This document shows, one piece after another, positions 11,063 to 23,100 of a stretch of DNA of 64,000 nt. The stretch comes from Sipunculus nudus (lineage: Eukaryota > Annelida > Sipuncula > Golfingiida > Sipunculidae): positions 9,844,241 to 9,908,240 of the forward strand of contig CM049318.1 of NCBI GenBank assembly GCA_026874595.1. Reading direction: 5' to 3'. The notes below the pieces were generated by a model, which saw only the letters and a program-made list of their open reading frames with translations, did no database searches and had not been told where the DNA came from. Position numbers and translations under genes: made by a program. Positions within the stretch are counted from its first letter, which is position 1, and each line of letters begins with the position of its first letter.

Positions 11063-12938
11063 AAACAAACACACACACACAAACACACGATTGATAATGA
11101 ACGCATATCATCCTGGATGACCAGTCGAGCACGTGACCTTGATGTGGTATCTGTCTGCTTAGCCCCACCTGCCGTGGTTCCTCCGAACCTACGCTGTATA
11201 TACGCAGTTACTGTCTGCCGTGTGATGATGCCGTAATGATGGTCGGTTGTATGTATGGCGATGAGTATGTGATTGTATGTGTATGATGGTCTTGATCAAT
11301 GTTCTTCCATTGGATTTTACAGTTAAATTTAACAGTCATTATATCAAATGAATGCCCCCGAACACCGGGAGTGTTGAACTAGGTCAATTATCCCCCCCCC
11401 CCCGCCCCCCTCCCCCATGACATGTCGCAGTCGATCAATTTCTAAGAATTCAGTCACATTTTTTACCAAGGCCACCCAGCTTTTGTTCTATATATTCTTC
11501 TGATGTGTAAATCATGCAGATTTATTGTAACCGGTTACGCACACTTGTTTTCTTTTCACCATAAACACACACACAAACAAGCACATGGAGACGGGCTGAC
11601 CCGTCACGGGCGTCACGAGTCGTTTAACAGAGACGTGTCGGCGGTCAGCGAGCATGACCGGTGACCTAACTTTAACGGTAGACTTGATACTTGTATATAT
11701 TATTATACCTAGTAAGACATTTCATGGGTAATATATCCCTTTGAAAATAAAAACACTGGCTTTACGCATACATGCGGTGGTTTTATAAAATAATAGAAAC
11801 AAAGGTAATGGTCTAAGGATGTTATGGTCTGTAATTATTCATTGCTACACACTAATATATCTCGTAACTATGTATTTATTTATATCTTTAAAAAACTGTT
11901 GACACCTGCTAATGCAAGCATGTGTAGAGCATTTAGCAAAAATAACATGTCTGCACAAGATCAGGATACCACCTTTCCGGTCGTTCTACTCAAAACCAAC
12001 CTCTTATAGGTATGAATTTTTGGATGGCCGGAACTACTATTTCAACTGTCAACCTTCAAAAATAAAAATTTCAAGGAAACACCTTATTTCTACATTTCAA
12101 GTTCGCGTGCTTACAACATATCAACTATATACCGTGAAGTACTTACCAGAAAAAAATTACGCCGATGGTGTTGTAGAAGCCCCGCTGCATTGTGGGGCTC
12201 GGAGCGTAGGTTCTCGATACCCACAATCCCTAACCAGTAGAGTCTTACCTTTCTCAGCCGAGTCCATTCTGCGCAGTGTTGTGAAAGACATTGGTCACCA
12301 TATTGGATAATTCTCCACTCTGCTCTTAGAAATATTTACGAAAGAACTTTCATTCAAATTTAAAAGGTGAAAAATATTGAATGTTTCAGTGGTTGGTCTG
12401 CAAGCATTGTGTATAAATATGAGTATTTGGTCTGAGAAAATATGACCGCATGAAGGATACTTTATTATACGGCGACACCAAATCATATATTTTGTTTGGA
12501 ATCGACGCCCATATTTTCCAAGATTTTGAATTTTCGTTAAAGAACAGCAAATTCTCGGCATTTTTGTTGTTAACTCGTCAATAAATCAATGCATGTATTA
12601 CTTAATTAAAATTCTGAATCATAAATGATTTATGAAGGCCGGCATATTACGGATAACGCCATGTAGCATGCATTACATTATTTTCCCCTTTGATTAGGCC
12701 TGAACGTTTACTGTTAAGATTTATTAAAGATTTCGGACAGAGTATCTCAAGTCCGTCACTCCTTTCATTTACATAAAAGGTAAAATCGTATTCATTTTCC
12801 CTTGTATCTTTGCCATATATTTGACAGGTGCTAAAAAGAGGTTTGCTTTAGGTTAATGGAGTTAAAAAACGTTTTTATTTTTTAAACTTATGCAGAGGGT
12901 TCCAGGTCCTTATCTCAATTCAGCCTTAGTTTATCGTG

Positions 12939-12970
12939 CAGGAGCGGATTCACAAGAGAATCCGCTCCTG
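12939..12970. repeat. Perfect 13-bp hairpin before exon 2
   Basis: CAGGAGCGGATTC and its exact reverse complement GAATCCGCTCCTG are separated by six bases (ACAAGA). It lies 44 bp upstream of the exon 2 boundary of the Ly6-like gene, in the branch-point and polypyrimidine zone, so in the pre-mRNA it would fold just before the acceptor. Confidence 0.9.
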
Positions 12971-13014
12971 TAAATATAACTTTTACAGTTATATCATTTT
13001 TTTAATTGTTCCAG

Positions 13015-13142
13015 GGGATTTCCACTGTTATTTATGCGAGTACGAATATAATGAAGAAACCGGGTTCATGAAGAACCCGGAGTGTGAAAACCCAAATGTC
13101 AACACCACAAGACATGAAATGTGCGCGTCTGGGAGCTGTGTG
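13015..13142 (+). CDS. Ly6/uPAR-like protein, exon 2 (LU domain, first half)
   Basis: 128 nt, residues 22-64. The acceptor is TTGTTCCAG and the donor is GTG|GTAAGT, ending in phase 0. It carries the first five LU cysteines: CYLC (26, 29), EC (45), MC (58) and SC (63). C-x2-C at the start followed by a cysteine near +19 is the usual opening of a three-finger domain. A sequon NTT at residue 51 could be N-glycosylated. The exon also contains a short self-complementary stretch (CCGGGTT...AACCCGG). Confidence 0.88.
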
Positions 13143-14869
13143 GTAAGTGCTACCACCTACTCTCAAAACTCTAACTGGTAATCTCTGTGAGATTTTGAAC
13201 ATAATAGAAAATACAGTAGATCAATATACAATTAACAATTATCGGAATATGAAAAATGTAGTGGTAGGATATTGGGAAATAAGAGCAGTTCAGAAAAAAT
13301 GGTCTTCGGTAACGGAAAAACAAAGCTCAATCAATGAACTGAAATTTGAATGATTGAAATTTTCGGATTAAATTTCTTTCGTATGAACGAAACACTTATT
13401 TAGTTGGAAGAATCACTCTAGAAATCTATGCCAAATGTAGCGGCCGTTTTGTACCACCGACAATAGACAGCAACACATTAAAAGCTCCGCAGCGAGAGTG
13501 AAATTGTAGAGAGAACTATATATGGTTAAACATTTCTAATTTTTACAAAACATTATTTTCTTCACGTGATCAAAGAGAATTAGATTTTAGGTTAGAAACA
13601 CGTTCAAAGTATGTAATGACATCCCGGGTTTATGATCTTCCAAATAAACCAGCCTAGCCATTAAATATTATAAAGCCTGGCAGGTGTTTGGCATGAGACG
13701 TAGTGTATGACAGTCGATATAAACATAGTACTTTTGAACTGGTTTGTTATTCAAAACGTTCTCATTTTAAACTAACCCACTCGATGCAGTTGTTAAGACT
13801 AAGCCATCGGACTTGCTCTCGCTGTATTTCCCTGTATAGGACAGGTACTACCTGGGAAAATGGGAGCATTAATGGGAGAATTGGAAAATGTTTTCTTGCG
13901 TCCGGGGCCATGGGGTCCATGGGGACACACGAGTACAAATACTGCACGTTATCTAACAAGCGTGATCCAATAACATGTCTGTATTTATTTTACATTACTA
14001 TTATAGTGAGGGAGGGTATAAGTGCTCAGAAAAAGGGATACAAAGATAGACGACAAAATGATTGTTAGAGAAAATCACTATCGAATTGAGTTTTGCAACA
14101 CGTATTGTACCTGAAAACGTAGACCAATTCCCTGCCCTAGTATTTTACCCAGTCGTCGTAACAGGACGACCATATGGCTTGGCTGATCTAGCGGTGAAAA
14201 CATGGGATCTGGGATGGCCCATCTTCAAGGCAAAAATAAAATTTTCAACCCTCTAACAAGTCTCCGACCAGGGTTATCTGGGTTACCTGTCTTGTATTCA
14301 CCGCTATGATATCATCAGCTACCACGAGACTGCCTTAACTTATGACCGGGCATGTCCCACGAACGTGAGCACTAAGCATCGATATAGTCTGGTGTGTTTA
14401 TTCTTCTCAAACCGCAGGTTTTCGCGGGTTACCTCAGATACTAACGAGACAAATCTCAGATGAACCTCTAAGTTATGTATTAGCTTCATCCTTTAATAAT
14501 TTGATGTATGACTTAATATGGTATTTTTAAATAAGTTTCCTAATCAGACCAATAAGTTTCCAGCCTTGGCCGATAAGTGTCGCTAGTTGAGTGGAAACAG
14601 GTTGATGTTACTTAAATTTCCTACACAGTATCTCACATCGAGGCTCAGCCTTGTCTGCTTTGAAGCTATTGTCCGGGGGGGGGGGGGGGGGGGGGGTTAC
14701 AAGAATCACTGCATGACATCATCTAGTCAGTTTCTGTGTTTGTACATTACCGGTACGTTCCAGTAAATAGGTAATTTAATTCTATTTGTGTTTAATTTGC
14801 CCCTCTTTTCCCCATTTACAACTATTACCTTTTTGTAATTAATATTTCACTAAAAATATAACCTTTCTA
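13143..14869 (+). other. Intron 2 of the Ly6-like gene, 5' part
   Basis: Intronic sequence from GTAAGT up to the foldback element. Short ORFs in it (for example near 13703-14068) show no domain, and the two strands have competing frames. A G22 homopolymer lies at 14675-14696. I see no additional exon: the phases of exons 2 and 3 join cleanly without one. Confidence 0.6.
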
Positions 14870-14917
14870 CGGAAGCGTATTGCTGCCACCTGGTAAAAGA
14901 AAATAATTATTTATCAC

Positions 14918-15063
14918 GTACGTAAGACATACTATCCCGTACGTACGACATAATTTCTCGTTCGTACGACATAGTGTCTCGTACATACGACATAATATCT
15001 CGTACGTACGACATATTATCTCGTACATACGACATAGTATCTCGTTCGTACGACATAATTAAT
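14918..15063. repeat. ~21-bp tandem repeat in left foldback arm
   Basis: About seven copies of a 21-bp unit of the form CGTACGTACGACATAATATCT, with single-base variation. Each unit holds the palindrome CGTACGTACG. Seven codons per unit give a repeated SRTYDI peptide in an otherwise meaningless ORF. Confidence 0.92.
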
Positions 15064-15116
15064 CTTACGCATCTGATTCACAGAATACACAACAGGCCAA
15101 CTGATATATGTAAAAG

Positions 15117-15167
<51 letters not shown>

Positions 15168-17527
15168 AAATAATGCGTGTTCGTACCCTAACTACACAAC
15201 GTCTTCACCTTGCGAAACCTTTGAAAAGAAAAAAAAATACATATGCTAATTTATATATTTATTTATTTATACTACAAATTTAAATGCTATTCGATTTATC
15301 ATTGTTTCTTTGTGTCTAGGTTTCGAAAATATTTCAAGGAAATGAAATTTATCAAATCGTTGTCTGCCAGTCATATACAGAACTTTCATTTTTTAATAGG
15401 TAATTAAATTCTGTTAGCAGTGTATGATGTTATAATGATGAGCCTGTCATAATATTAATAAGAAAAAATATTGCCTTTGCCAAATTGAAACTACCTTTTG
15501 GAGAAGGAATGGTTCGGACAAGAGGTACAACTAACAAATAGCCAGACTGTAAGTAATTGAGTATGGATATGTGTTGGGTAGGTTTCTTATATTCCAAAAT
15601 TGATCTGTATAAGAACTAGGTTTATGACATAACGCACAGTGTCACTCGCCCTACTGTCAACGGCACGAAGTTCAACTGATGGGATCAAGCACTTCGTTTC
15701 ATAATAAATGAATCAGGAACCTCTCCTTACGGGCATCTCTGTATTACAGAAACCTCTATATTGACACTCAAGGTTCATATTCTTTTGTAATAATATGTGT
15801 TTTGTATCACGTTATTAACTCATTTTGGCTGAATCCGAAATTTGTTCAGCAAATTCACGCCGATACACTGGCTTAATATTTCCTGTCCACCAGTTTTGTA
15901 TACGTTATTATGGTTCTGTGTGTGAGTAAACACAGTGCACCTTTGTCTGTTTACTGTAACAAGACCGCGTGACCAGAAGCAAGATCTTAGTCTAGCACAC
16001 GCGACAATTATAAAAAAAGAGAAGAAACATGAAAGAAAAACACTCAGAAAAGCTTTTAGGACCGTGATTTGTGAAGTTTATTTTTACGGCCACCAGGTGG
16101 CGTGAGCGCTTTTTGTTTTTCCTCATTGATCGCGCCCGAGGCAAGTTTTTTTTCCACTTGTATACAAGAGGAAGCAGACGAAGAAGGAGATATTGAAAGA
16201 TACCGTAATAGTTTAAGGAGACTAAATTGCACTTCATGTATACTCAAAATACCTGGTTTGTAAAATGTAAATAGGGCCTTTTTTCATTTAAACTCTCTAC
16301 TATACAATCGGCTCTCTCTCTCGCTCTTTCTCTCTCTATCTCTGTGTGTGTGTGAGGGTGTGTGTGTCACCAATCGTTTAGAAACGAGACAACACAGGGC
16401 TCACGCCACCTGTTGGTGGTACAGCATAAATTCACAATTCAAGGGTTTCAAGCTTCTCTGGGTGTTTCTTCTTTCATGTTTCTTTTTTTTTTTATAATTG
16501 TCGCATGTGCGCGACCAAGATCTTTCCTCTGGTCACCCGGCCTTCTTATGTAAACACTTAACAGATACTTATATAGAGGTTCTGTTATACAGAGATGCCC
16601 ATTAGGAGAGGTTCATTATTCATATGTTATGAAACGAAGTGCTTGATCCCACAAGTTGTACTTCATGCCGCTTACAGAAAGGCGGGTTACACGTACATTT
16701 ACCAAATACAAGATCTCATACCAATCCGCAAATGAGGCAAATCTGAGGTGTAGATTTTACCACCACTTCAGCCTAACATAACGAATTCTATTTTAGAATT
16801 TCGTATTCTTCTGTCACAGATTAATCGCACGTCCATGAGTGATAGATTTTAATATATATATATATTGTTTTTATAATTTAGTTCAAAATAAAAATTATAC
16901 GTACCCCATTAAATGGACTGTTGTCTGTTTAGCTACCCACCAATCATATCAATGGCTGTATATGCATAAAATAGTTTAAAAGATCAACTGCACGATGCGT
17001 TGTGTATAAATCTAGTTCTTAGAAAGATCAGTTTAGAATATTAGAAACCTGCCTCACAAATATCCATTCTCATTTACTTGAAATCAGGCTATTTGGGAGC
17101 TGTACCCTTCTTTCTCCAAAAAGTAGTTCCAGTTTGGCAAAGGCAAGATTTGTTTGTTATTAACATTATAACAGGCTCACTATTATAACATCATATACTG
17201 CTAACATTATTTAATCACCTGCCTTAAAATGAGTTCTGTTTATGACTGTCAGGCGACAATTTGATGTATATTTCGCTTGCTTGAAATATTACACAAACCT
17301 GGACACACAAAAAATGTGTATCGAATAGCATTTAAATATATACTATAAATAAATAGATATATGTGAGTGTGTGTGTTGGTTTCAACGGTGGTCCAGCGGT
17401 TTGCAAGGAGGTGGAGATATAATATATATAGTTAATGTGAAAACATACATTATTTAATATATACATATTGCTTATACATATATCTGTTGGCATGTTGTCT
17501 AGTCTATGAATCAGATCCGTAAGATTT

Positions 17528-17612
17528 ATTATGTCGTACGTACGAGATAGTATGTCGTACGTACGAGATAATTTGTCGTACGTACGAGATAGTATGTCGT
17601 ACGCACGAGATA
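17528..17612. repeat. ~21-bp tandem repeat in right foldback arm
   Basis: Four copies of the same 21-bp unit in inverted orientation (ATGTCGTACGTACGAGATAGT-like). The left arm has about seven, so the copy number has changed since the arms were made. Confidence 0.92.
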
Positions 17613-17748
17613 AATAATTTATTTTTCTTTTACCAGGTGGCAGCAATACGCTTCCGTACTTCCGTACCTTTCCATGGTAATATTCCGAAAAAAAATTCCC
17701 CGCAATACATAAAAGATCGTCCACGTATCAACGCACTTTTCTTTACAG

Positions 17749-17976
17749 AAATTCGAAAGTAGCAGCGATTCTCTTCGACTGATCCGACGAAGTTGCTCCG
17801 GCGCTCGGTGTCTGCGGGGAGAGTCCACAGCGGAGTACAGGATGGACGGCAGGTATATTGAAGGACACTTCTACTGCTGCTCAGGCGCGTTGTGCAATAC
17901 CGCAAACCGGCAATTTCCGGTAATGTCAGTGATGTTGCTTTTGCCATTTATGCTATTCATTTACCGTGTATTTTGA
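17749..17976 (+). CDS. Ly6/uPAR-like protein, exon 3 (LU domain end, GPI-type tail)
   Basis: 228 nt, residues 65-139 plus TGA. The acceptor is CTTTACAG. It continues from exon 2 in phase 0 without a stop. It supplies the remaining five LU cysteines: 80, 85, the CC pair at 107-108 and C113 directly followed by Asn. CC...CN is the signature end of Ly6/uPAR domains. Residues 120-139 are almost entirely hydrophobic (FPVMSVMLLLPFMLFIYRVF), the layout of a GPI-attachment signal, with candidate attachment residues around N114-N117. A lipid-anchored cell-surface protein is therefore likely; a single membrane anchor is the alternative. Competing minus-strand ORFs here are shadows. Confidence 0.88.
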   Translation, partial: KFESSSDSLRLIRRSCSGARCLRGESTAEYRMDGRYIEGHFYCCSGALCNTANRQFPVMSVMLLLPFMLFIYRVF

Positions 17977-18720
17977 GGACATTGTTTACCAGAACGATGA
18001 TTTCATTTTTATAAAGCTTATCTTGGCAGGATCATAAAAGAATGTTTACTCAGTAAGAAGTCCATGGCTCCTTTATTTGGAACAGCATATAGCGGCTATT
18101 TAAATTGTATCACTTGGACGTTAAGCACACATGGGTAAAAAAAATAAGCATTTCTAACTGTTAAAAATACCCATTGAAACTAGAGCGTAATATTTATACT
18201 GATCTAAACAGGTAATCACGGTATGGAACACGAATAGCACTGGAATATTATTTTCCGTCATACATTTTTTTTTCTGAGGAACACTCATAGAATACAGTAT
18301 GATTAATAAGATTGTATTGGAAAAAGATGTTTGAAGTTATTTTCCGATGTATCCTTGTACAATGTAGCCATGATATACGTATAACGTTATATTTGTTAAA
18401 TGTATATCTTACTGCATGATGAAATCTGTCATGCATGTAACTGTAACATCAGTATCATATATGTGCGTATTATTCATGTTCTAATCATTTTCATATCTCC
18501 ATTATGATATTCATAAACATATGACAAACAAGAAACTCTGTTATCCTTGTGAAATAGATATGTTTGTATACTATCCCTGGGCTGACGTAGTTTTCAAGGT
18601 TATTCTTCATATACTACTTAAGATATTATAGTATAGGCTACGTATAAATTTGCCTTTAAAAGGCACGAGTCAGTACGGTTCGAACACATTCCGTGCCATC
18701 AATGACACCAAGCGTATATA
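17977..18720 (+). other. Probable 3' UTR and downstream of Ly6-like gene
   Basis: AT-rich sequence after the stop codon. I find no canonical AATAAA in the first several hundred bases, so the polyadenylation site cannot be placed. No other gene is visible. Confidence 0.4.
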
Positions 18721-19315
18721 AAAGTATCAATATGTTTGGGACTATATTGGCGGCCATATTGGATTTCCGGCGGGTCTGTAATTCAATAGAACTTGAGCCT
18801 CATAGGCCCAAATCAACTGTGAATTTGAAAAAAAAAGATCAAGGACATTCAGCTTGAGATATTTCGCGTAATATACAATCCAATTGTACTAAGGTTGACA
18901 TGCATATTGTCTATTGGGCAGTACATGTAATATATTAGGCATGGAGCCTATATAAGCCAAAATCAACCGTGTAAGATCAAGCGTATTCTCATTTAGAAAT
19001 TGTGCACGAAAGAAAATCACCAATTGTCCTGTGGTGGAGATATTAAATTTCCGGAGGGTCTGTTATTCGGTAGGGCTATAGCCCTCATAGGTATTCATCA
19101 CCTCTGTGAAATTTGGAATGATCAAGGATACTCTCACCAAGATTGCACGCGACAGAAAATGACGCTTGTGATCTGGCGGCCATATTGGAATACGGACTTG
19201 TAACTCAGGGCTAGAACCCACATGAACACATTTTAACCCTGTGAGAAATATCAAATTGATTCAATGCGCACAAAAGAACTCGTCAATGACGGGCAGACAT
19301 GGCGGTAACTTCAGG
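18720..19315. repeat. Degenerate ~142-bp tandem repeats
   Basis: Recurring blocks at about 142-bp spacing: GGCGGCCATATTGGA near 18749 and 19172, with a related GGTGGAGATATTAAATTTCC near 19032. Each is followed by TCTGT.ATTC..TAG and then CTCATAG or CACATGA, and later by GATCAAGGA and TTGC.CG.GA.A. It ends with GACGGGCAGACATGGCGG near 19290. The layout (degenerate units of 140-170 bp, short ACGG-like patch) resembles the better-preserved tandem-repeat elements further right, but end hairpins were not identified. Confidence 0.55.
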
Positions 19316-20109
19316 GCCCTGCTTTACAATTACGTGTTGGAAAAAGGTGCTGCCGTTCTCGAAAAACTTGTGAAAAACTGGAAAGGGGCCAAAAGATAGG
19401 TGTAGAGTCTGATATCTCCGCTTTGACTATGACTTGAGACCAAATCATTACATGAAAAGTAAATTTTTTTTAAATATACAGAGATATCACTGCGTAGGCC
19501 TACGTGTAGTAGAGAGAAAACTATTTACATATTTAAGTTTTATACAAAATGATGACCGTGAAGTTATGACCTTGTAAAAATATTTATCCCGACTACGATA
19601 CAACACTTTGAAGGTTTTGCGTCCACCAAAATGGCCAAAAACATTGTATAAATTTTGAATGATCATTTTACTATGCCAAAGGTTGGTTTACTGTCAGTCC
19701 CGAGGAAAAACACGGAGGGTTGCTGGCTACTAGCTTCGCCGTGGCTTAACTTGCTCCGTCTCCCTCACACGCCTGGACCCCAACTGCCTTCCCCTCGGCT
19801 CCATACCCTGTTAATTGGATCCCCCGCTGGAAGAACCCATTATCTATATAGGTGTGTATATACTTACGGGCACGTGGGATGATTAACAACCCGTTGTACC
19901 AAGTAAAAGTCACTCTGGCGGTCCCTCGTCAGGTTTAATTCTGGTTTGGACAGTAAGCACAAAGACTGGAAGTCATGAGCGCTGTAGACAAAGAAAGGGA
20001 GGTCAATGGAGTCCCGGGGGGGGGGGGGGGGGCTGGTAAGGTATGTAAAAGATCGGGATAACATATTTTAACATGCACATGCATTCTCGGTGAACAGTTG
20101 GTGAACAGT
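19316..20109. other. Unannotated stretch before the 61-bp array
   Basis: I see no gene or recognisable element. It has an 18-bp G-run at about 20015-20032. A short direct repeat GGTGAACAGTT (20090 and 20101) abuts the minisatellite start. Confidence 0.4.
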
Positions 20110-23100
20110 TGGATGAAGACTGATTTTTTTTTTTTTGGTATTTGAGTGGTGAGGGGAAGGTTCTGTGTCATTTGTAAGGATGAAGACTGATTTTTTTGGA
20201 ATTTGAGTGGTGAGGGGAAGGTTCTGTGTCATTTGTAAGGATGAAGACTGATTTTTTTGGTATTTGAGTGGTGAGGGGAAGGTTCTGTGTCATTTGTAAG
20301 GATGAAGACTGATTTTTTTGGTATTTGAGTGGTGAGGGGAAGGTTCTGTGTCATTTGTAAGGATGAGGACTGTTTTTTTTTGGTATTTGAGTGGTGAGGG
20401 GAAGGTTCTGTGTCATTTGTAAGGATGAAGACGGATTTTTTTGGTATTTGAGTGGTGAGGGGAAGGTTCTGTGTCATTTGTAAGGATGAAGACGGATTTT
20501 TTTGGTATTTGAGTGGTGAGGGGAAGGTTCTGTGTCATTTGTAAGGATGAAGACTGATTTTTTTGGTATTTGAGTGGTGAGGGGAAGGTTCTGTGTCATT
20601 TGTAAGGATGAAGACTGATTTTTTTGGTATTTGAGTGGTGAGGGGAAGGTTCTGTGTCATTTGTAAGGATGAAGACTGATTTTTTTGGTATTTCAGTAGT
20701 GAGGGGAAGGTTCTGTGTCATTTGTAAGGATGAAGACTGATTTTTTTTGTATTTGAGTGGTGAGGGGAATGTTCTGTGTCATTTGTAAGGATGAAGACTA
20801 ATTTTTTTTGGTATTTGAGTGGTGAGGGGAAGGTTCTGTGTCATTTGTAAGGATGAAGACGGATTTTTTTGTATTTCACTGGTGAGGGGAAGGTTCTGTG
20901 TCATTTGTAAGGATGAAGACGGATTTTTTTGGTATTTGAGTGGTGAGGGGAAGGTTCTGTGTCATTTGTAAGGATGAAGACTGATTTTTTTTTGTATTTG
21001 AGTGGTGAGGGGAAGGTTCTGTGTCATTTGTAAGGATGAAGACTGATTTTTTTTGTATGTGAGTGGTGAGGGGAAGGTTCTGTGTCATTTGTAAGGATGA
21101 AGACTGATTTTTTTGGTATTTGAGTGGTGAGGGGAAGGTTCTGTGTCATTTGTAAGGATGAAGACGGATTCTTTTTGTATTTAAGTGGTGAGGGGAAGGT
21201 TCTGTGTCATTTGAAAGGATGAATACTGATTTTTTTGGTATTTGAGTGGTGAGGGGAAGGTTCTGTGTCATTTGTAAGGATGAAGACTGATTTTTTTGGT
21301 ATTTGAGTGGTGAGGGGAAGGTTCTGTGTCATTTGTAAGGATGAAGACTGATTTTTTTGGTATTTGAGTGGTGAGGGGAAGGTTCTGTGTCATTTGTAAG
21401 GATGAGGACTGATTGTTTTGGTATTTGAGTGGTGAGGGGAAGGTTCTGTGTCATTTGTAAGGATGAAGACTGATTTTTTTGGTATTTGAGTGGTGAGGGG
21501 ATGGTTCTGTGTCATTTGTAAGGATGAAGACTGATTTTTTTGGTATTTGAGTGGTGAGGGGAAGGTTCTGTGTCATTTGTAAGGATAAAGACTGTTTTTT
21601 TTGGTATTTGAGTGGTGAGGGGAAGGTTCTGTGTCATTTGTAAGGATGAAGACGGATTTTTTTGGTATTTGAGTGGTGAGGGGAAGGTTCTGTGTCATTT
21701 GTAAGGATGAAGACGGATTTTTTTGGTATTTGAGTGGTGAGGGGAAGGTTCTGTGTCATTTGTAAGGATGAAGACGGATTTTTTTTTGTATTTAACTGGT
21801 GAGGGGAAGGTTCTGTGTCATTTGTAAGGATGAAGACGGATTTTTTTTGTATTTAACTGGTGAGGGGAAGGTTCTGTGTCATTTGTAAGGATGAAGACGG
21901 ATTTTTTTTGGTATTTGAGTGGTGAGGGGAAGGTTCTGTGTCATTTGTAAGGATGAAGACGGATTTTTTTGGTATTTGAGTGGTGAGGGGAAGGTTCTGT
22001 GTCATTTGTAAGGATGAAGACTGATTTTTTTTGGTATTTGAGTGGTGAGGGGAAGGTTCTGTGTCATTTGTAAGGATGAAGACTAAATTTTTTGGTATTT
22101 GAGTGGTGAGGGGAAGGTTCTGTGTCATTTGTAAGGATGAAGACTGATTTTTTTTGGTATTTGAGTGGTGAGGGGAAGGTTCTGTGTCATTTGTAAGGAT
22201 GAAGACTAATTTTTTTGTATTTGAGTGGTGAGGGGAAGGTTCTGTGTCATTTGTCAGGATGAAGACTGATTTTTTTTTTTGGTATTTGAGTGGTGAGGGG
22301 AAGGTTCTGTGTCATTTGTAAGGATGAAGACTAATTTTTTTTGTATTTGAGTGGTGAGGGGAAGGTTCTGTGTCATTTGTAAGGATGAAGACTGATTTTT
22401 TTGGTATTTGAGTGGTGAGGGGAAGGTTCTGTGTCATTTGTAAGGATGAAGACTAATTTTTTTTTGTATTTGAGTGGTGAGGGGAAGGTTCTGTGTCATT
22501 TGTAAGGATGAAGACGGATTTTTTTTTTTTTTGAGTGGTGAGGGGAAGGTTCTGTGTCATTTGTAAGGATGAAGACTGATTTTTTTGGTATTTGAGTGGT
22601 GAGGGGATGGTTCTGTGTCATTTGTAAGGATGAAGACTGATTTTTTTGGTATTTGAGTGGTGAGGGGAAGGTTCTGTGTCATTTGTAAGGATGAAGACGG
22701 ATTTTTTTGGTATTTGAGTGGTGAGGGGAAGGTTCTGTGTCATTTGTAAGGATGAAGACGGATTTTTTTTGTATTTGAGTGGTGAGGGGAAGGTTCTGTG
22801 TCATTTGTAAGGATGAAGACTGATTTTTTTTGGTATTTGAGTGGTGAGGGGAAGGTTCTGTGTCATTTGTAAGGATGAAGACGGATTTTTTTGGTATTTG
22901 AGTGGTGAGGGGAAGGTTCTGTGTCATTTGTAAGAATGGCTGATTTTTTTTTGTATTTGAGTGGTGAGGGGAAGGTTCTGTGTCATTTGTAAGGATGAAG
23001 ACTAAATTTTTTGGTATTTGAGTGGTGAGGGGAAGGTTCTGTGTCATTTGTAAGGATGAAGACTGATTTTTTTTGGTATTTGAGTGGTGAGGGGAAGGTT

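Larger units (their letters stand above)
9420..13014 (+). other. Intron 1 of the Ly6-like gene
   Basis: Intron of about 3.6 kb from GTAAAC to TTCCAG. It contains (TA)n near 9637-9671, a T-run near 9970-9995, a C-rich tract at about 10744-10809 that yields a spurious proline-rich ORF, another C-rich tract at about 11393-11417, a possible SINE fragment near 10000, and a dispersed-repeat copy at about 10935-11060. A 13-bp perfect hairpin stem lies 44 bp upstream of exon 2. I recognise no other exon. Confidence 0.7.
14870..17656. mobile_element. 2.8-kb foldback element with ~1.25-kb inverted arms
   Basis: The left arm (14870 to about 16125) and right arm (about 16375 to 17656) are inverted copies. 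Both termini read CGGAAGCGTATTGCTGCCAC going inward, identical for about 34 bp, and are flanked by TA on each side (14868-14869, 17657-17658), as for a TA target duplication. Colinear matches run through each arm: the ~21-bp tandem repeat, an ATATAT tract, a TTTAAATGCTATTCGAT block, GTTAGCAGT.TATGATGTTATAAT, GGGATCAAGCACTTCGTTTCATAA and GACAATTATAAAAAA. The arms carry small differences throughout, so the event is not recent. The spacer (about 16130-16370) has CT and GT runs. No transposase ORF is seen. It lies in intron 2 of the Ly6-like gene, ending 92 bp before exon 3. Confidence 0.9.
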
